From NCBI GenBank assembly GCA_028583415.1, contig CM053276.1, positions 55,946,814 through 56,010,813 on the forward strand: a DNA stretch of 64,000 bases, written 5' to 3'. Below are positions 33,947 to 45,493 of this stretch, piece after piece; the stretch's first letter is position 1; each line of letters begins with the position of its first letter. This DNA comes from Protea cynaroides. Lineage: Eukaryota; Streptophyta; Magnoliopsida; Proteales; Proteaceae. A model generated the notes under the pieces. The model was not told the DNA's origin. It saw nothing but the letters and a program-made list of their open reading frames with translations, and did no database searches. A program made the position numbers and the translations under genes.

Positions 33947-34543
33947 TTTCGACCCAGATAGTGGTGGGGTCAAGTTGCAACCTCTTCTTAATGCTCAGTG
34001 GGCAATCTATTAGCGTGTGATGGATCTCACTCTAAGTCTCCACGTCACCCAGGAGTATAGTTTTATCTTCTTGTAGTTACCCTTATTCGTAATGTATGGC
34101 GCATTATTCTCCTATCTCTATTGGATTTAGCCTAAGATCTTTCCCATTACCTCTACAGGGATTTAGGCGTTACTAACCTTTTTTTTTTCTTCTTGTGCCA
34201 TACATTGAGGTTTACATCTTGTGAGTACTAACTCGGTATTTAAATTTTCTACTTTACAGATGCTCCCTTCTTGCTACTGTACTATATCCTTTATATACTT
34301 AGGCAACTGCCCGACTTATTGATAGTACCCTATATTATTTGTTTATCAGAATAAATTTAGATTTTTTTTCTGTTTGTGTATATATATGATTCCACCTTTT
34401 ATATGTACATTATTGTCTTGTTTAAGTTCTGTCTCAACCAACACAAGTTCTTATGGTGTGTTTGTATTAAAGTTTTTAATTTATCCTAACTCAGTTCATG
34501 GACTCTAGTGGAAGTATTCAAGTTTAATGGGTAAGGCCAAAGA
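33947..34543. other. E3 leader without antisense gene
   Basis: About 600 bp of AT-rich non-coding DNA between gag and the primer site. A weak trace similar to the end of the antisense gene or its flank may exist at 34250-34330 and 34420-34500. There is no ORF and no GGTCG cluster. Compare the 2.4-kb leaders of E1 and E2. Confidence 0.55.
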
Positions 34544-34555
34544 GCTTTGATACCA
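34544..34555 (-). other. Primer-binding site (tRNA-iMet type), E3
   Basis: Minus-strand TGGTATCAAAGC lies three bases after the 5' LTR, one mismatch from TGGTATCAGAGC. It is the best-preserved primer site in the window. Confidence 0.82.
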
Positions 34556-34558
34556 CGT

Positions 34559-36940
34559 TGTGACACCCCAATTATGAACCAACCAGAATGATGTGATGAA
34601 CCATCAATAAACCAACGAATCAACCATGATCTCATATAGGCTATGCCAACCATGTTAAATCAAAACACATTCCACATTAATCAGAGATAATAAAGTAAAT
34701 AGCAGAAGTCTTATTAATAATGAACTGAGGTCTAATCATGATAAATAATTAGTAATCCAGTTATCTCCGAGTAACCAAAACATAATTTGATACATATTAC
34801 AAATATTCAAATACGAAAGTTAAAACTAAGCACATCAATAGTTGAAACGCTCGCTTAACAATCATAATAGTCCTCCATAGCTTGCTCATCCATAGCCGCC
34901 ACCTGTTCATATATTGGCGTGTCGACATAATCTTTAATTGTAATACCTGCAACATCAAAAACTAAAAAGAACTACGTGCGCGAGGGTCAGCTCTCCAACT
35001 TGAGATCAGTGAGTAAACAAAACAATGCAACAAACATATGCATGCATTGAATCCATATCTTTGGTCTGGTTCATAAGTTTGCAATGTGCAATAGAAATGA
35101 TTGGTGGCCATCGCACCTCTATACATGAGTGTGTGAAGCCGCCCAAAGGATCAAACACCAATGTCGTCCCACACGCACCCATCATGGAATAGAGATAGAG
35201 CTAAAGTGCCCGGATCAAACACCGCATGACACTTCCCCTGATGCCCTACCCATACCAACACGTAAGCCCCTATTCACAAGGGCTTGCAAACTGGGCTCAA
35301 AACTAACCAATCCTAATGTCAAATAGTCTATCCAAGGCCTATCCAAGGCCTCACCCTAGCATCCCTCAATACGTCCATAGAGATAGAGCTAAGGTCCCCC
35401 GACAGAGTCAGAGACTACACGGTCTGAGACCACCTCCCCTAACGCCCTACGATGTAATATTTCTACTAAGGTAATGGCGATACGATGATGTTAGTGGACA
35501 AGACTTGAGTAGAGATATAGCCAGAGTCTGGTGACTAGGATGAACCACAGTCTCACGTCCTCTCCTTGATGCTCTACTAGCATCAAGCACACTAACCACA
35601 CACATACATTCACATGCCTATTCCTAACATCATCATCATCATCATGTTATAAATAAACAAAATTAAATATGTATGAACAATATTAGTAGGAATATTGGAT
35701 GACATATAAAATACACATTACAAGCAAGTAATCATAGAATCATTCATGGCATTGGACTCAATAAGTAAAATAGTTTATTATTAGTCAATTAATTTCTTGT
35801 TCCCTCACCTTTGATCAATGATTGTTCCTCTCCCCAGCTTTGGAAGTCACTTTGAATCTATTAGGAACCTAAACAATTAATGTATTTAATTTAGGGTTCA
35901 TGTACCAAGTTATAGTAGTCAAAAATCTTGTTTGGTTACAAAATATGCTTCTTGTTAATGTGTGGTCGGATGTGTGGTCGGACCTGTGGTCGCAATATAT
36001 GCGACCACATACTGTGTGGTCGGACCCTGCGGTCGCAATTTTTGCGACCACACCATGCGACCACATGAAGTTCGGTCACTTTTTCATCTGCAAATTGAAT
36101 TCTTCCTGAGTCGATTCCTTGGCTCATCACATGGGTTCATCTTAGGATTATTCTATGGCCATTATTTACAGTTTCTCATTAATCATTATCCCTAATCTCA
36201 TTTCTCATGGTTTTTCTTTGAAATTTCATAACCGAAATCGTTACACTATATTCAACACGACAACTTCATAAAAGGAACCTATCCTATCTAATCTAGCCTA
36301 CAGAGTCAAGTCCATACTTTAAGCTTGTTGTAAGGAGATTGAACTTTTCTCTTCAAAACCTTATTCTCTAAGCTTTTCCTCCAAATCTCCTTCTTCGCCT
36401 TCTCTTCCTTTCTCTTTTTCTCTTAGATTTAGGGTTTTAATTTGTGTTCTAAAAGAGTAAGAGAGGCTAAGAAACATCCCTTATATACAGGGAAAAACTC
36501 CATATAATGTCCAACTTAGATTAGGAAAGAACCCCCCCTCAAATTAGTAAAGTTTTCTAAACACGGAGTCAGTTCAGCATCGTGTGGTCGCATGTGTGGT
36601 CACAAAATCCGTCGACCACACGTCCCAAAACTTCTGACCACACGTTGTCTGGTCTCATGGTGTGGTCTCATGTGTGGTCTCATGTATCGACCACACGTTC
36701 TAACCATACGTCCGACCACACCTGCTACCACAGGACCAAAATTTTCTGGTTTTTAATTTTGGACTAGTTGCTTCTACACGATCTTAAACGGTCAACCACA
36801 CCAACTAAATTTGACTCATTGCTTACCTTATCTTGTGGTTTCTTCAAACAATTGGTTCACTTGAGCCGATTATGATGGAAAGACTGGTCACGATGCAAGA
36901 ATGTAAGGTTAGACCGGGTTCGTGGCGTGCGGGTCTTACA
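34559..36940 (-). repeat. E3 5' LTR (family D)
   Basis: 2382 bp. Minus strand TGTAAGACCC to GGTGTCACA (one base changed from GTGTGACA). Motif zones are at 35955-36070 and 36575-36735. The terminal exon is 34961-34855. The outer flank GTGGT at 36941 matches 26727. Confidence 0.9.
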
Positions 36941-37028
36941 GTGGTCATTGTGCCCAAGGAAAGCGAAAAGTGGAGGATTTGCATAGATTTCACAGACCTC
37001 AACAAAGACTGTCCTAAAGATAGCTATC
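36941..37028 (+). pseudogene. T1 RT, first motif
   Basis: An 88-bp island of the Tat element between E3 and E5. It encodes VVIVPKESEKWRICIDFTDL and NKDCPKDSY, the N-terminal RT block. It continues in frame at 55275 (PLSHIDQLID) after E5 and one CTATC copy are removed. Confidence 0.88.
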
Positions 37029-37269
37029 TGTCAGCACCCTAGTTTTGCCATTATCCTTAAAAAGTAAAATATTTTTTAATGGGAAATCAGATGTTATTAA
37101 TTAGTGTTTAAAAAAAAAAAATCGGTAAATCCATACTATCCCCAAAAAAGGGAATCAGAGCTTAAAAGAAAAAAAAAAAGAAAGCAGAAAGCAAAAAATC
37201 AAAAAGCAAAAAAAATAAAATAAAATAAAAAAATAAAAAAAATCGGTAAAATCCGTCTGATCCCCAAAA

Positions 37270-37845
37270 GAGGGGATCAGAGCCCAAAAAGAGAAAAAAA
37301 AAAAAGGCAAAAGAAGAGAGAAAGCAGGGAAGAAGGAAAGAGGAGAGACGGTGAGGGAGAGTTGCAAGGGAAGAGGGTGAGGTGTACCTCACCCCTCCTC
37401 CCCGAATTCTTCCCAAAACCAGCCAGGTTTCCCGGCCTCAATCCCCACCCCCCTTCTTGTGAATATAAGGAGCAGCCAGCGGCTGCTCCGAAAGGAGAGA
37501 GGAGGAAAAACGAAGAAAAAAAAAAAACAGAAAAAAAAAACAGAGGGAAAGAAGAAAGAAGAGAGGAGGAGAAGGAGGAAGAAGAAGGAAGAAAGAAGGG
37601 AGAAGAAAGGAGAGAAGGGAGAAGAAAGAGAGAGGGGGGGAAAGGAGAAGAAGCAGCGGCAGCAGAGCTGCCGCCGTCGAGAGAAGGAGCAGCTCTGTTG
37701 CTGCTCCAGAAGAAAAAAAAAAGGAAAGAAGGGAGAAGAAAAAAGAGAAGGAGGGAGGAAGAAAGAGGGGAGAGAGAGAGCAGCAAGAGGAAGAGAAGTA
37801 GAAGGAGGGAGAAAGCAGCGGCAGCATCTCAGCCACCGCCGCCGT
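37270..37845. repeat. GA-rich low-complexity tract in the E5 LTR
   Basis: About 575 bp of mostly purine sequence (GGAGAAGAAAG and similar), interrupted by GCAGC-rich patches. The twin is at about 51865-52420. Long frames on both strands are composition artefacts. Confidence 0.85.
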
Positions 37846-37893
37846 GAAGGAACGGCCCCCCTCCCTCTCCTTGCCGGCGAACTCGGTCGACAG

Positions 37894-40228
37894 GTGAGTT
37901 CGTTAATTATTATTATTATTTTTTTTGTTAGGTTTTACTTTATCTTCTTCATTAAATCTATTACAGGGATTTGATTTTGTTCATTCCCATTGGGTATTCT
38001 CAGCAGCTTGGTTTCATTAGAGAATGAACTTTATTGTAATTTGTATTTTATTATTGAAATGGGTATGCTATCTCGAATATGTTTAGGTTAGTGTTAATTT
38101 TGTTGTTTTAGGATAATTCTTTTTTTGTCATCTTCTTGCCTCCTCCACAATATCACCTGTTTATCTCCCTTCGTGTTTCTATCTTGGTAAATGGGTTGTA
38201 GTATGGTATCTCCTTCTTTCTTTGAATTTTACCCCATGTATGTATCCTAGTCCTCCCTTATAGCTATTTACATTCTGAGGGTTTGAGTTTTGTAAGGTGC
38301 AGGGTAGGCTGGCTTTGTTTTCTCTTTGTCAGACTAAGCCTAGGAAGATTTGGGTTTTATGTTACTTTAGGTAGGTTTAGTGTGGGTTTAGTTTTGGTTC
38401 GGTTTAAGGGTAGGTCAAGATTGGTTTAGGGCTGGTTTAGGTCAACCCAAATTCTTGTTTTCAAGCATGGTTTAGTTTGTTCTGGGCTGGTTCGGGCCAG
38501 CCTAGGTTCCGTGTTTAGATTCTGTTTTTTATTTGGTTCTGGGCTGATTCGGTGCCAGCCCGGATTCTGGTTCAGGTTGGTTCATGTGGGTTTGGATTGG
38601 TTTGTTTAGGCTATGTTAGTTTAAGTTAATCTAGGTTTAGGTACATGTTGGTCTGGTCCAGTTTGGTTTGGTCTAGTAAGGTTTGGGTTTGATTTAGGAA
38701 GTTTGGTTCTAAATCGGTTCAAATTAATAGGTTTAGTCTTGAGGGTCTAGTTTGGTTCGAATGGGTTCAGTCTAGGTTAGAGTTGGGCTTATGTCTGGTT
38801 CAGTTACATATACCCAAATCTAGTTTGGTTTAGCTGAATTTAGTTTATTTTTTATGGTCTTATTGGGTTTGATCCAACATTCTTGGTTGGTTTGATCATA
38901 TTGAAGCTATTTCTATCACATGCTTAAAGGCCGTTTCAGTATCATGTCATATCTACATGCTTACCACTACTTTCATCTAGTTAAGTCTGCCCATGCTTAC
39001 TATATTTTAATTACCTTTCAAAGTGTCCATGTTTAAAGGGTATCATAATATGCTGACTTAGAAATCTGATGTGGTGCATGAAATATTTTATTGTGAGAGG
39101 CACTTTAATTCCATGATTAGATGATTTCACTCATATCTAGATCAAGTGAATTAATGTATATCTCTTTGCATGCTTAACTTTGTTAAATTCATATTGCAAA
39201 ATACCACCCTCCCCAAGTGATGTATCCCATTTGAACATCCATTTTATAATAGATGCATGTTAAGATGCTATATCCCCGCAATGTGATTGGCTAGGGGACT
39301 CCAATGAGTTTGACCTATTGTGGGCCCATTTAGAATGAGCCCACCCAACCCTAGGATTGGATCCAAGAGTGTGGGAAGTCGTTGTATAAAAAATGTATAG
39401 TAATGAAAGATGTGCGATTGGGTAGATGTACGCATAAGATTGGTGGTCCGACCGGACGGTCCACCCGGGCATCCCGAATGTGGGATATGAGTGAGATTTA
39501 GTGTACCCCGTGTGTGGGGAGCTGAGGCATTTGGCCTTTCCTGAGTGTTGCCACGCGTGTCCATGGCTCGTCAATCCTTGGGAACTACGCTTGACCTGAT
39601 TCTCGAGAGACAGAGGTCTCGAGAGGTACGTAGGCTGCGGGGGAGTTTGGTCGCTCCACGCTCGGTCAAATTGAGGTAAGTTCCATGTATTATGGGATTA
39701 CCTCAGCGAAGGGATTTCCCTGTGGAAGGGAATACCTGTACACCGAGATGGGTTCCACTGTTGTGGGAACATCTCATCCTTCGGATGTGTTCCAATATTT
39801 TGGGAGCATCATTTCCACACACACACTCAAATTGAGGTAAGTTCCATGTATTATGGGATTACCTCGCCGAGGGGACTTCCTTGTGATAGGGAGTACCTCA
39901 ACACTGAGATGGGTTCCACTGTTGTGGGGACATCTCTCACCATTGGATGTGTTCCATGATTATGGGAGCGTCCATCGCTTGGGATGCGTTCCAACATTTT
40001 GGAAGCGTCCCTCTTCTCTTGCACACACTTGGTACGTACACACCTGCCCGAACTACGTTTGGCCTGATTCCCACCGCACAGGGATACGTAGGCGGCCTGG
40101 GAATTTCCCAGACCTCGGTCATATGTTATATATCTTTTTTTCCTTTCTTTTGATGTATGATTAAGCTATTCTTTTAATTCTTTAATTCATTTTGTAATTA
40201 TTTTCTTGTCTAATTTGTTTAATTTCAG
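37894..40228 (+). other. Candidate LTR leader intron (E5)
   Basis: A strong donor CGACAG|GTGAGT and an acceptor TTTAATTTCAG would remove 2.3 kb of the LTR from the leader RNA. The donor/acceptor pair is repeated in the 3' LTR (near 52468 and 54802). Splicing is inferred from the consensus match only. Confidence 0.35.
39666..39988. repeat. 161-bp direct duplication with stem-loop motifs in the E5 LTR
   Basis: TCAAATTGAGGTAAG and the following bases occur at 39666 and again at 39827. Within and after them, GTTCCA...TGGGA units recur at least five times to about 40010. Several fold as short hairpins (for example GTTCCAC/GTGGGAAC). The twin is in the 3' LTR from about 54240. Confidence 0.75.
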
Positions 40229-40701
40229 CTTATGCCATGCCTAGTTAGCAAAGAACTAGAAATTAACTTAGGATTCCCCCTTCTACCTTGTAATGTATTT
40301 AAATAGCCCCAAGCATTCATAAACTGTAGGAAAGGATAGGATTTAGGGAGACCGGTTTAACCGGACGAGTTGGGTGCCTAACACCTTCCCAACTCGTAAT
40401 TTGGCACTTACCCGCCTCTGGTGAGACAAGATAGCCGTTCCATTTGCGTGAGTCATTAGTGTTCCTCCATTGAGGGACATCATTTATAGGTCCTAGACCT
40501 TATCTAGGTGGCGACTCCAGTCTTCATACCCTCCACTGGCATGAGTGGATGGGATCTGAAAGTGAGAACTTTCCAGATCCCAGTTTGAGTGTAATGAGGG
40601 TAAACAACTTTAACTATATGAAAATTCAATTTTAAAATGAGGATAAATCTAAATTGAAAATTTCAATTCAAGAAGATTGATTTTTTCCCATGTCCTCACA
40701 G

Positions 40702-40719
40702 TGGCGTCTCCGCTGGGGA
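40702..40719 (+). other. Primer-binding site, E5
   Basis: TGGCGTCTCCGCTGGGGA starts one base after the 5' LTR. It resembles the TGGCGACTCnnCTGGGGA primer site, tRNA-Arg type as I recall, of Ogre/Tat elements. The exact tRNA is not verified. Confidence 0.65.
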
Positions 40720-41989
40720 TTCATGCCAGACTCCAGATTGTAAATCCCTATCCCCTTTCTCTTTATGCATAAACTTATATCTTGGGGCTTTAGGTTGTAG
40801 TTAGGTGTAGAAGTAGCAAACACCCTTGCTTGTAGCCTTGTTTGATTAGGTGTATTGTATACATTGTTGATTATTTTATGATATAGTGATATCGTGGTTC
40901 TCGAGATATTGGTTATTATTGTTACGAACCTCGTGGTTAGCTGAAACGGGCTCCAGTGTATATTGGATGACCTGCCGGGCGAAGCCACAACCTTGGCCTG
41001 TACCTGCGGCTATGCGGGTATTTAAAGGGATGTAGGTGTCTTTGACTTATCGTGTATACGGTGATAGGCATTCTTATCCTTGTCAAGGTAGCCTTGTCGT
41101 GTCCCATTATCACATTACTGACACTTGTATGCTTGATTCATCCCTGAACACCTGAGTGTTGTCTTTACCCAGTTTCACCTCGCTCAACGCGGGTGGTCAC
41201 TGATGAAGCCATCACTCATTTGTTCAAGATTGAATCGAAATTCTTTGATATCCTGTGCATGTCCTTTCAGAGGGTAAATCCCTCCCAAATCCAATGATTC
41301 TGATGTGTTCATTTGGTTGGAGTTTCAGCCAGAGATATAGTCTGTTTCACAGATATCCTCTTGTTGAAAACCAACCAAAGAATCAATCTGAATCACCAGA
41401 ATTGGTGAAGATTAACCTAATGGAGTTCTTGCACAGAGCTAACCTTTTGTTTGGTTGAGTCAGTATGATTGTACATGTGTATTTGTTCATGGTCTCAACT
41501 CTGTGTGTTCAATGTATTTTATCTTGTTTTAGATTTAATTTTTTTTTAGAATCTCCTGAGTGTCTCCCTCATTATCCACCGTCTGGGTAAGAGACCTTGT
41601 CTCTTGGAAATTGCCTAGGGCTCCTCTCTTAGAATCTACCTAGCCATTGATCTTGGATCTTAAGGATTAAATGGAAACTATGGGAAAGAGCAAGAGTTAG
41701 TGTCGAGTACTGTTGAGGATATGATTCCTAGGTTAGAACATGTTGTCTATGTCCTAGTGAGGCCTATCCATCAAAGCATCCATGTCTGGGCAGCAACAAT
41801 TGCCCATGCCCTGAGAGAGTTTGTGAGAGAGTTGGCAAGGTACCATCCCCCTAGGCTGTTTCCTCATAGGCTTGTTTCATCTTCAATTCATATTATGATC
41901 CATCATGAATGTGTGAAATATTCTGGTTATTATATGTCTGCTGCAGGCAAAGAGCATAATGTTAGGAATCTGGTATGCCTGTCATTCTT
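40720..41989. other. E5 internal region, no gene recognised
   Basis: About 1.3 kb just after the primer site, where gag would be expected. Only short frames (41255-41458, 41700-42077 edge) with no capsid or zinc-knuckle motif. TC/TT-rich parts resemble untranslated leader. Confidence 0.6.
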
Positions 41990-42820
41990 TGTTTTTGTCA
42001 AGATAGAGACCCATCTTTGTCGTTCTTTGTCTCTACTAGGTAGAGTTTGTATTCTTGTAATTACTCATCTCTACTAGTTAGTTTTGTGGGTTTTTCATTC
42101 CTGTCTCCACTAGTTAGGGTCCTTGCATGTTTATCATTGTTTGTCTCTACCAGTCAAGGACCGATTGTTGTCATTCTTTGTCTCCACTAGATAAAGCCTA
42201 ATTCATTTTTGTCACTCGTTGTTTTTATTTATTAGGGTTTGAGCTTTTGGTAATTTTTCTCTCTAGTCAGGGCTTTGGCAGGTTTGTCATTCTTTGTCTC
42301 TACTAGGTAGGGTGCAATTGATTTGTTGTCATTCTTTGTCTCTACTAGGTAAGGTGTAATTGATTTGTGTGATTCTTTGTCTCTTTATCTAGAGGTCGTA
42401 TCTTCTGTGATTATTTGTTTCTACTAGGTTAGAGCTTGTATTTTTGTGATTTTTTGTCTCTCTAGCTAGAGGTTGTATCTTCTCTGGTTATTTGTCTCTA
42501 CTAGTTTAGAGCTTGTATTTTGTGATTCTTTGTCTCTCTAGCTAGAGGTTGTATCTCCCGTGGTTATTTGTCTCTACCAGGTTAGAGTTTGTATCTTATG
42601 TGATTTCTATGTCTTTCTAGTTGGAGTCTATATTTCCTGTGGTTATTCGTCTCTACTAGGTTGGAGCTTGTATTTCTGTGACTTTTTGTCTTAGCTAGAG
42701 TCTGTATCTTCTGTAGTCATTTGTCTCTACAAAGATTTTTCATTTTTTGTGATTCTTTGTCTCTAATTGTTAGAGCTTGATGTATCATTGTCACCCTCTG
42801 TCTCTATCAGTTAGAGCATA
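41990..42820. repeat. Irregular tandem array, TTTGTCTCTACTAGG units
   Basis: About twenty diverged copies of a roughly 40-bp unit built around TTTGTCTCTACTAGGTTAGAG. From about 42420 they form dimers with a period near 77 bp (unit starts near 42421, 42499, 42574 and 42652). Confidence 0.75.
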
Positions 42821-44159
42821 GTGTTGTAGATCTAGAATTGAGATTTGAGGATAGTAAGAGAGCAGTCTTCTCTATTTTTTTGTTTGGCAAAAATCTTCAA
42901 ATCTCATTGGAGTAGATTACCTCATCTGTTGGAGTCTCTAAAAATGTGTTTGTATCATGAGCAGTTAGTGTCTACCTTTTCTCATCATGTAATGAAACCC
43001 AGGCAAGAGATATCCTCTTTTCATTGGTCGAAAATCCTAACTAAGGAGACTTCTTAGAGTGGTCATTGCAGATTCCATTGAAGTCCTATCCTAAGTTCTA
43101 GATCATTGGGAAATCATGAGTTACAGCAACATGCTAGGCATCTTTGGTAATTGTGCCTCCTTGATTGACAAAGTTAATTTTGGACTGCTGAGTACAGTCT
43201 GGCGGAGTTAATTTCAGACTCCTGAGTACAGTTGTGCCGTCCATCCAAGATTAATCAAAGAACCTTGACTCAGAGACCATCCCAAACTCTCAGGGGTTGC
43301 ATTTTCCTCCTAGAATTATTTGTGATAATAGAGGATTCCTTGTGGCTATTATCTATCTCAATAGTGGGATAACCTAATTGATGAGTTTAATGAACCAGGC
43401 TGGGATATAGAAGAGTGATCCCCATTAAGGGTAACCTAAAAGAGGAATTTTAATGAACCCGAGCTGGGGTATTGATCAGAGTGACCGGCATCACGGGTAA
43501 CCCAATAATGAGCTTTTATGGACCTAAACTGGGGTATAGTTGAGTTTGGTGTGCATCAGGTACATATTGGTAGGTAGGCGTATTGAGTCTTACTAGTGGT
43601 AGCCTAGGTGGAGATTTAGTCCCATGTTGATCATTGTTGGTGCCAATGGTGTTGCACTTAATTGGGGTTTGTTTAGATAAGTTGTTTTGTCTCGGCTTGC
43701 TATTGGCTGTATCTAATAGGCCGGCCATGTTTGGGCTTGAGGCTGATATGTCTGTAGGCAATCCAGTCCAATTTGCTCTGTCTAATAAATAAAAAAAAAT
43801 CCCACTTGGGACTTCAACTATTGAGCTTTATAGCTTCCGAAACATTTTTTTTCCAGTTTGATATTCTTTCCACTTCCATGCCCTCGGTCAATTCTGACTC
43901 CGATGATGATTGGGATGATGAGCCATCACCTGAACTTCTACGCCACCTGGTCTTTTGAGAAAAGAAAGTCTAGCTCATTTGTGAAAAACTGCAAATGATT
44001 GATTCAGAAACACAAAAGTCATCTTGGAGAGATAGTTTGGCAAGTTTCAAAGGTTCAGAAAGCCACCCTTGATAAACTAAAAGAGCTCCATGAGATGTTG
44101 TCAAAGGGCGTCGAGCAATCCTGGACTTATTTTGGTGGTTTTGATTGGTTTTACAAATG
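42821..44159. other. E5 internal region, no gene recognised
   Basis: Contains a threefold imperfect repeat of GGGTAACCTAA...AACCxAxCTGGGGTAT (43370-43540) and short frames only. I see no domain that can be named. Confidence 0.55.
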
Positions 44160-45493
44160 AGATGATGAAGCCTCAAACGTTGTCAGTAAAGGATCAAATC
44201 TATTGTGACCATATATCTAGACAGATGTATATAGGATGTAGTGCATCATTCACTTATCCTTATGATTATAGTGGATGCACATACCTAATTTTAAATTCTC
44301 ATGCCTTGACAGGATACCTTATCGATTCAACCTATCAATTGGAGTTATAGATATTGTTTCTTTAGTATTAGTCCTAATTATACCAATCTAAGCTACTCTC
44401 ATGATCGATAACATAAATAGCTGAATGAAAAGTTAAAGGTTTAATCATTTTGAACGTACATCTTTCTGATTTATACCTGATTTATTCATGTACCAAAACT
44501 TCTCCAGATTTACTCTTGTAGTGCCTTAACCAATGGCATTATATACCCGATAGAACCTATAACAATGAGGTTAAGAGCTGTAGAACCTCTACTTCCATGT
44601 AACTGGACCACCTTGCAACTAACGGTCCTTGGTTGTTGGTTCAATTACCATAGATTTACTCCTGATCCTTTAAACTGAAGTTCAATAAATAGAACAAGTG
44701 TTCATCATTATACTAAATTCGTAAAAAGGAAGTAAACCGCTTTTGGATAAACATTTTCATTCTTATATTTCCCGACCTTCTAAGATAAAGATACTTAGTT
44801 AATAAGGGAATTATTGAAGGTAAAATGATTGAATTCAAATTAGATTCTATAGCCAAGAAATCTCAGATGAAGTAATAGAGAATCTATTTTGAGATTACTG
44901 GATGGATGGATATGAGTCATGGTCTATAAAAGAGTGCGTGAGCAAGAAGTGAAAACTTCCAAGAGCAGCAAGTAAATAGTAGATAGCGCTCGAATAGAAT
45001 TAAAGATGGCTATATCGGTATGAAGTTTAACAAGGAAGAAGATTTCTAAAGGCATATCTAAGAGTGGATGCAAGCATGAAATAAAAAATGGTGGCATTGA
45101 TAGTATTTGGATTAGTAAAAGTAATAATAAGTTATGTCCAATGTTAAATGAAATGATTAAGTAAAGACCAAGAAAGTTTGGCAGAATTAATGAAATTATA
45201 AGCATATACCCTAATACTTATAGGTAAACTTGGGATATGAAGTGAGTAACAATCACAAGATACTTTTCAAGGTATATGATAGAGAGATCAGGGTAGAATA
45301 GCAATGATAAAAGAGGTGTAAGCTAATGAGCTTTTTGGGATATGAGATTATTGGCGTTAGTCTTCGAAAAATCATAAGAAATGAAGGAACTAGATAAGCT
45401 CTTGAGAACTTTAAACTAGATTTTGCTAGTTCAAGCCCTTTTGAACTAGATGTTGTAGTGGGTAAGTGTTATGAACAATGTCCGAATCATATA
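44160..45493 (+). pseudogene. Captured Tekay (E3-like) gag-protease segment inside E5
   Basis: Plus-strand copy, diverged, of the minus-strand E3 segment 33480-32430: shared stretches include AAAGGATCAAATCTATTGTG and GATTATAG-GATGCACATACCT. It ends near the protease edge (ACTAGATGTTGTA, GTGTTATGAACAATG). It is non-coding, like its counterpart. It implies that DNA of an E3-type element was inserted in, or taken up by, E5. Confidence 0.7.

Larger units (their letters stand above)
26732..36940 (-). mobile_element. E3: Tekay-type chromovirus, second subfamily
   Basis: 10,209 bp with both LTRs (26732-29110 and 34559-36940) and TSD GTGGT (26727-26731/36941-36945). Gag-pol on the minus strand is degraded and the gag core is missing. 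There is no antisense gene in the 0.6-kb leader. Its LTR motif zones use the GTGTGGTCG form. The two LTRs differ at about 10% of positions in their first 90 bases. It sits in the RT start of T1. Confidence 0.92.
37029..40700 (+). repeat. E5 5' LTR
   Basis: 3672 bp. Order: an A-rich start; a GA-rich tract (about 37270-37845); a TATA-like AATATAAGG near 37460; a donor ACAG|GTGAGT at 37893; a GGTTTAG-rich zone (38330-38850); two related ACGTAGGC blocks (39575-39665 and 40048-40125) flanking a 161-bp duplication; an acceptor ATTTCAG at 40228; and a terminal segment with GGCGACTCCAG. No protein gene recognised. Confidence 0.9.

Noticed and set aside
37362..37847. Long Lys/Glu/Arg-rich and Ser/Leu/Phe-rich frames on both strands of the GA tract (also 51850-52532)
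   Set aside because: Purine-only composition leaves few stops on any frame. No domain, and the same sequence lies in both LTRs, so it is low-complexity LTR DNA.
39260..39574. Overlapping minus-strand frames in the E5 LTR (twins at 53835-54148)
   Set aside because: Two overlapping frames in the same place, no known domain, and located in LTR repeats with hairpin units. Chance frames.
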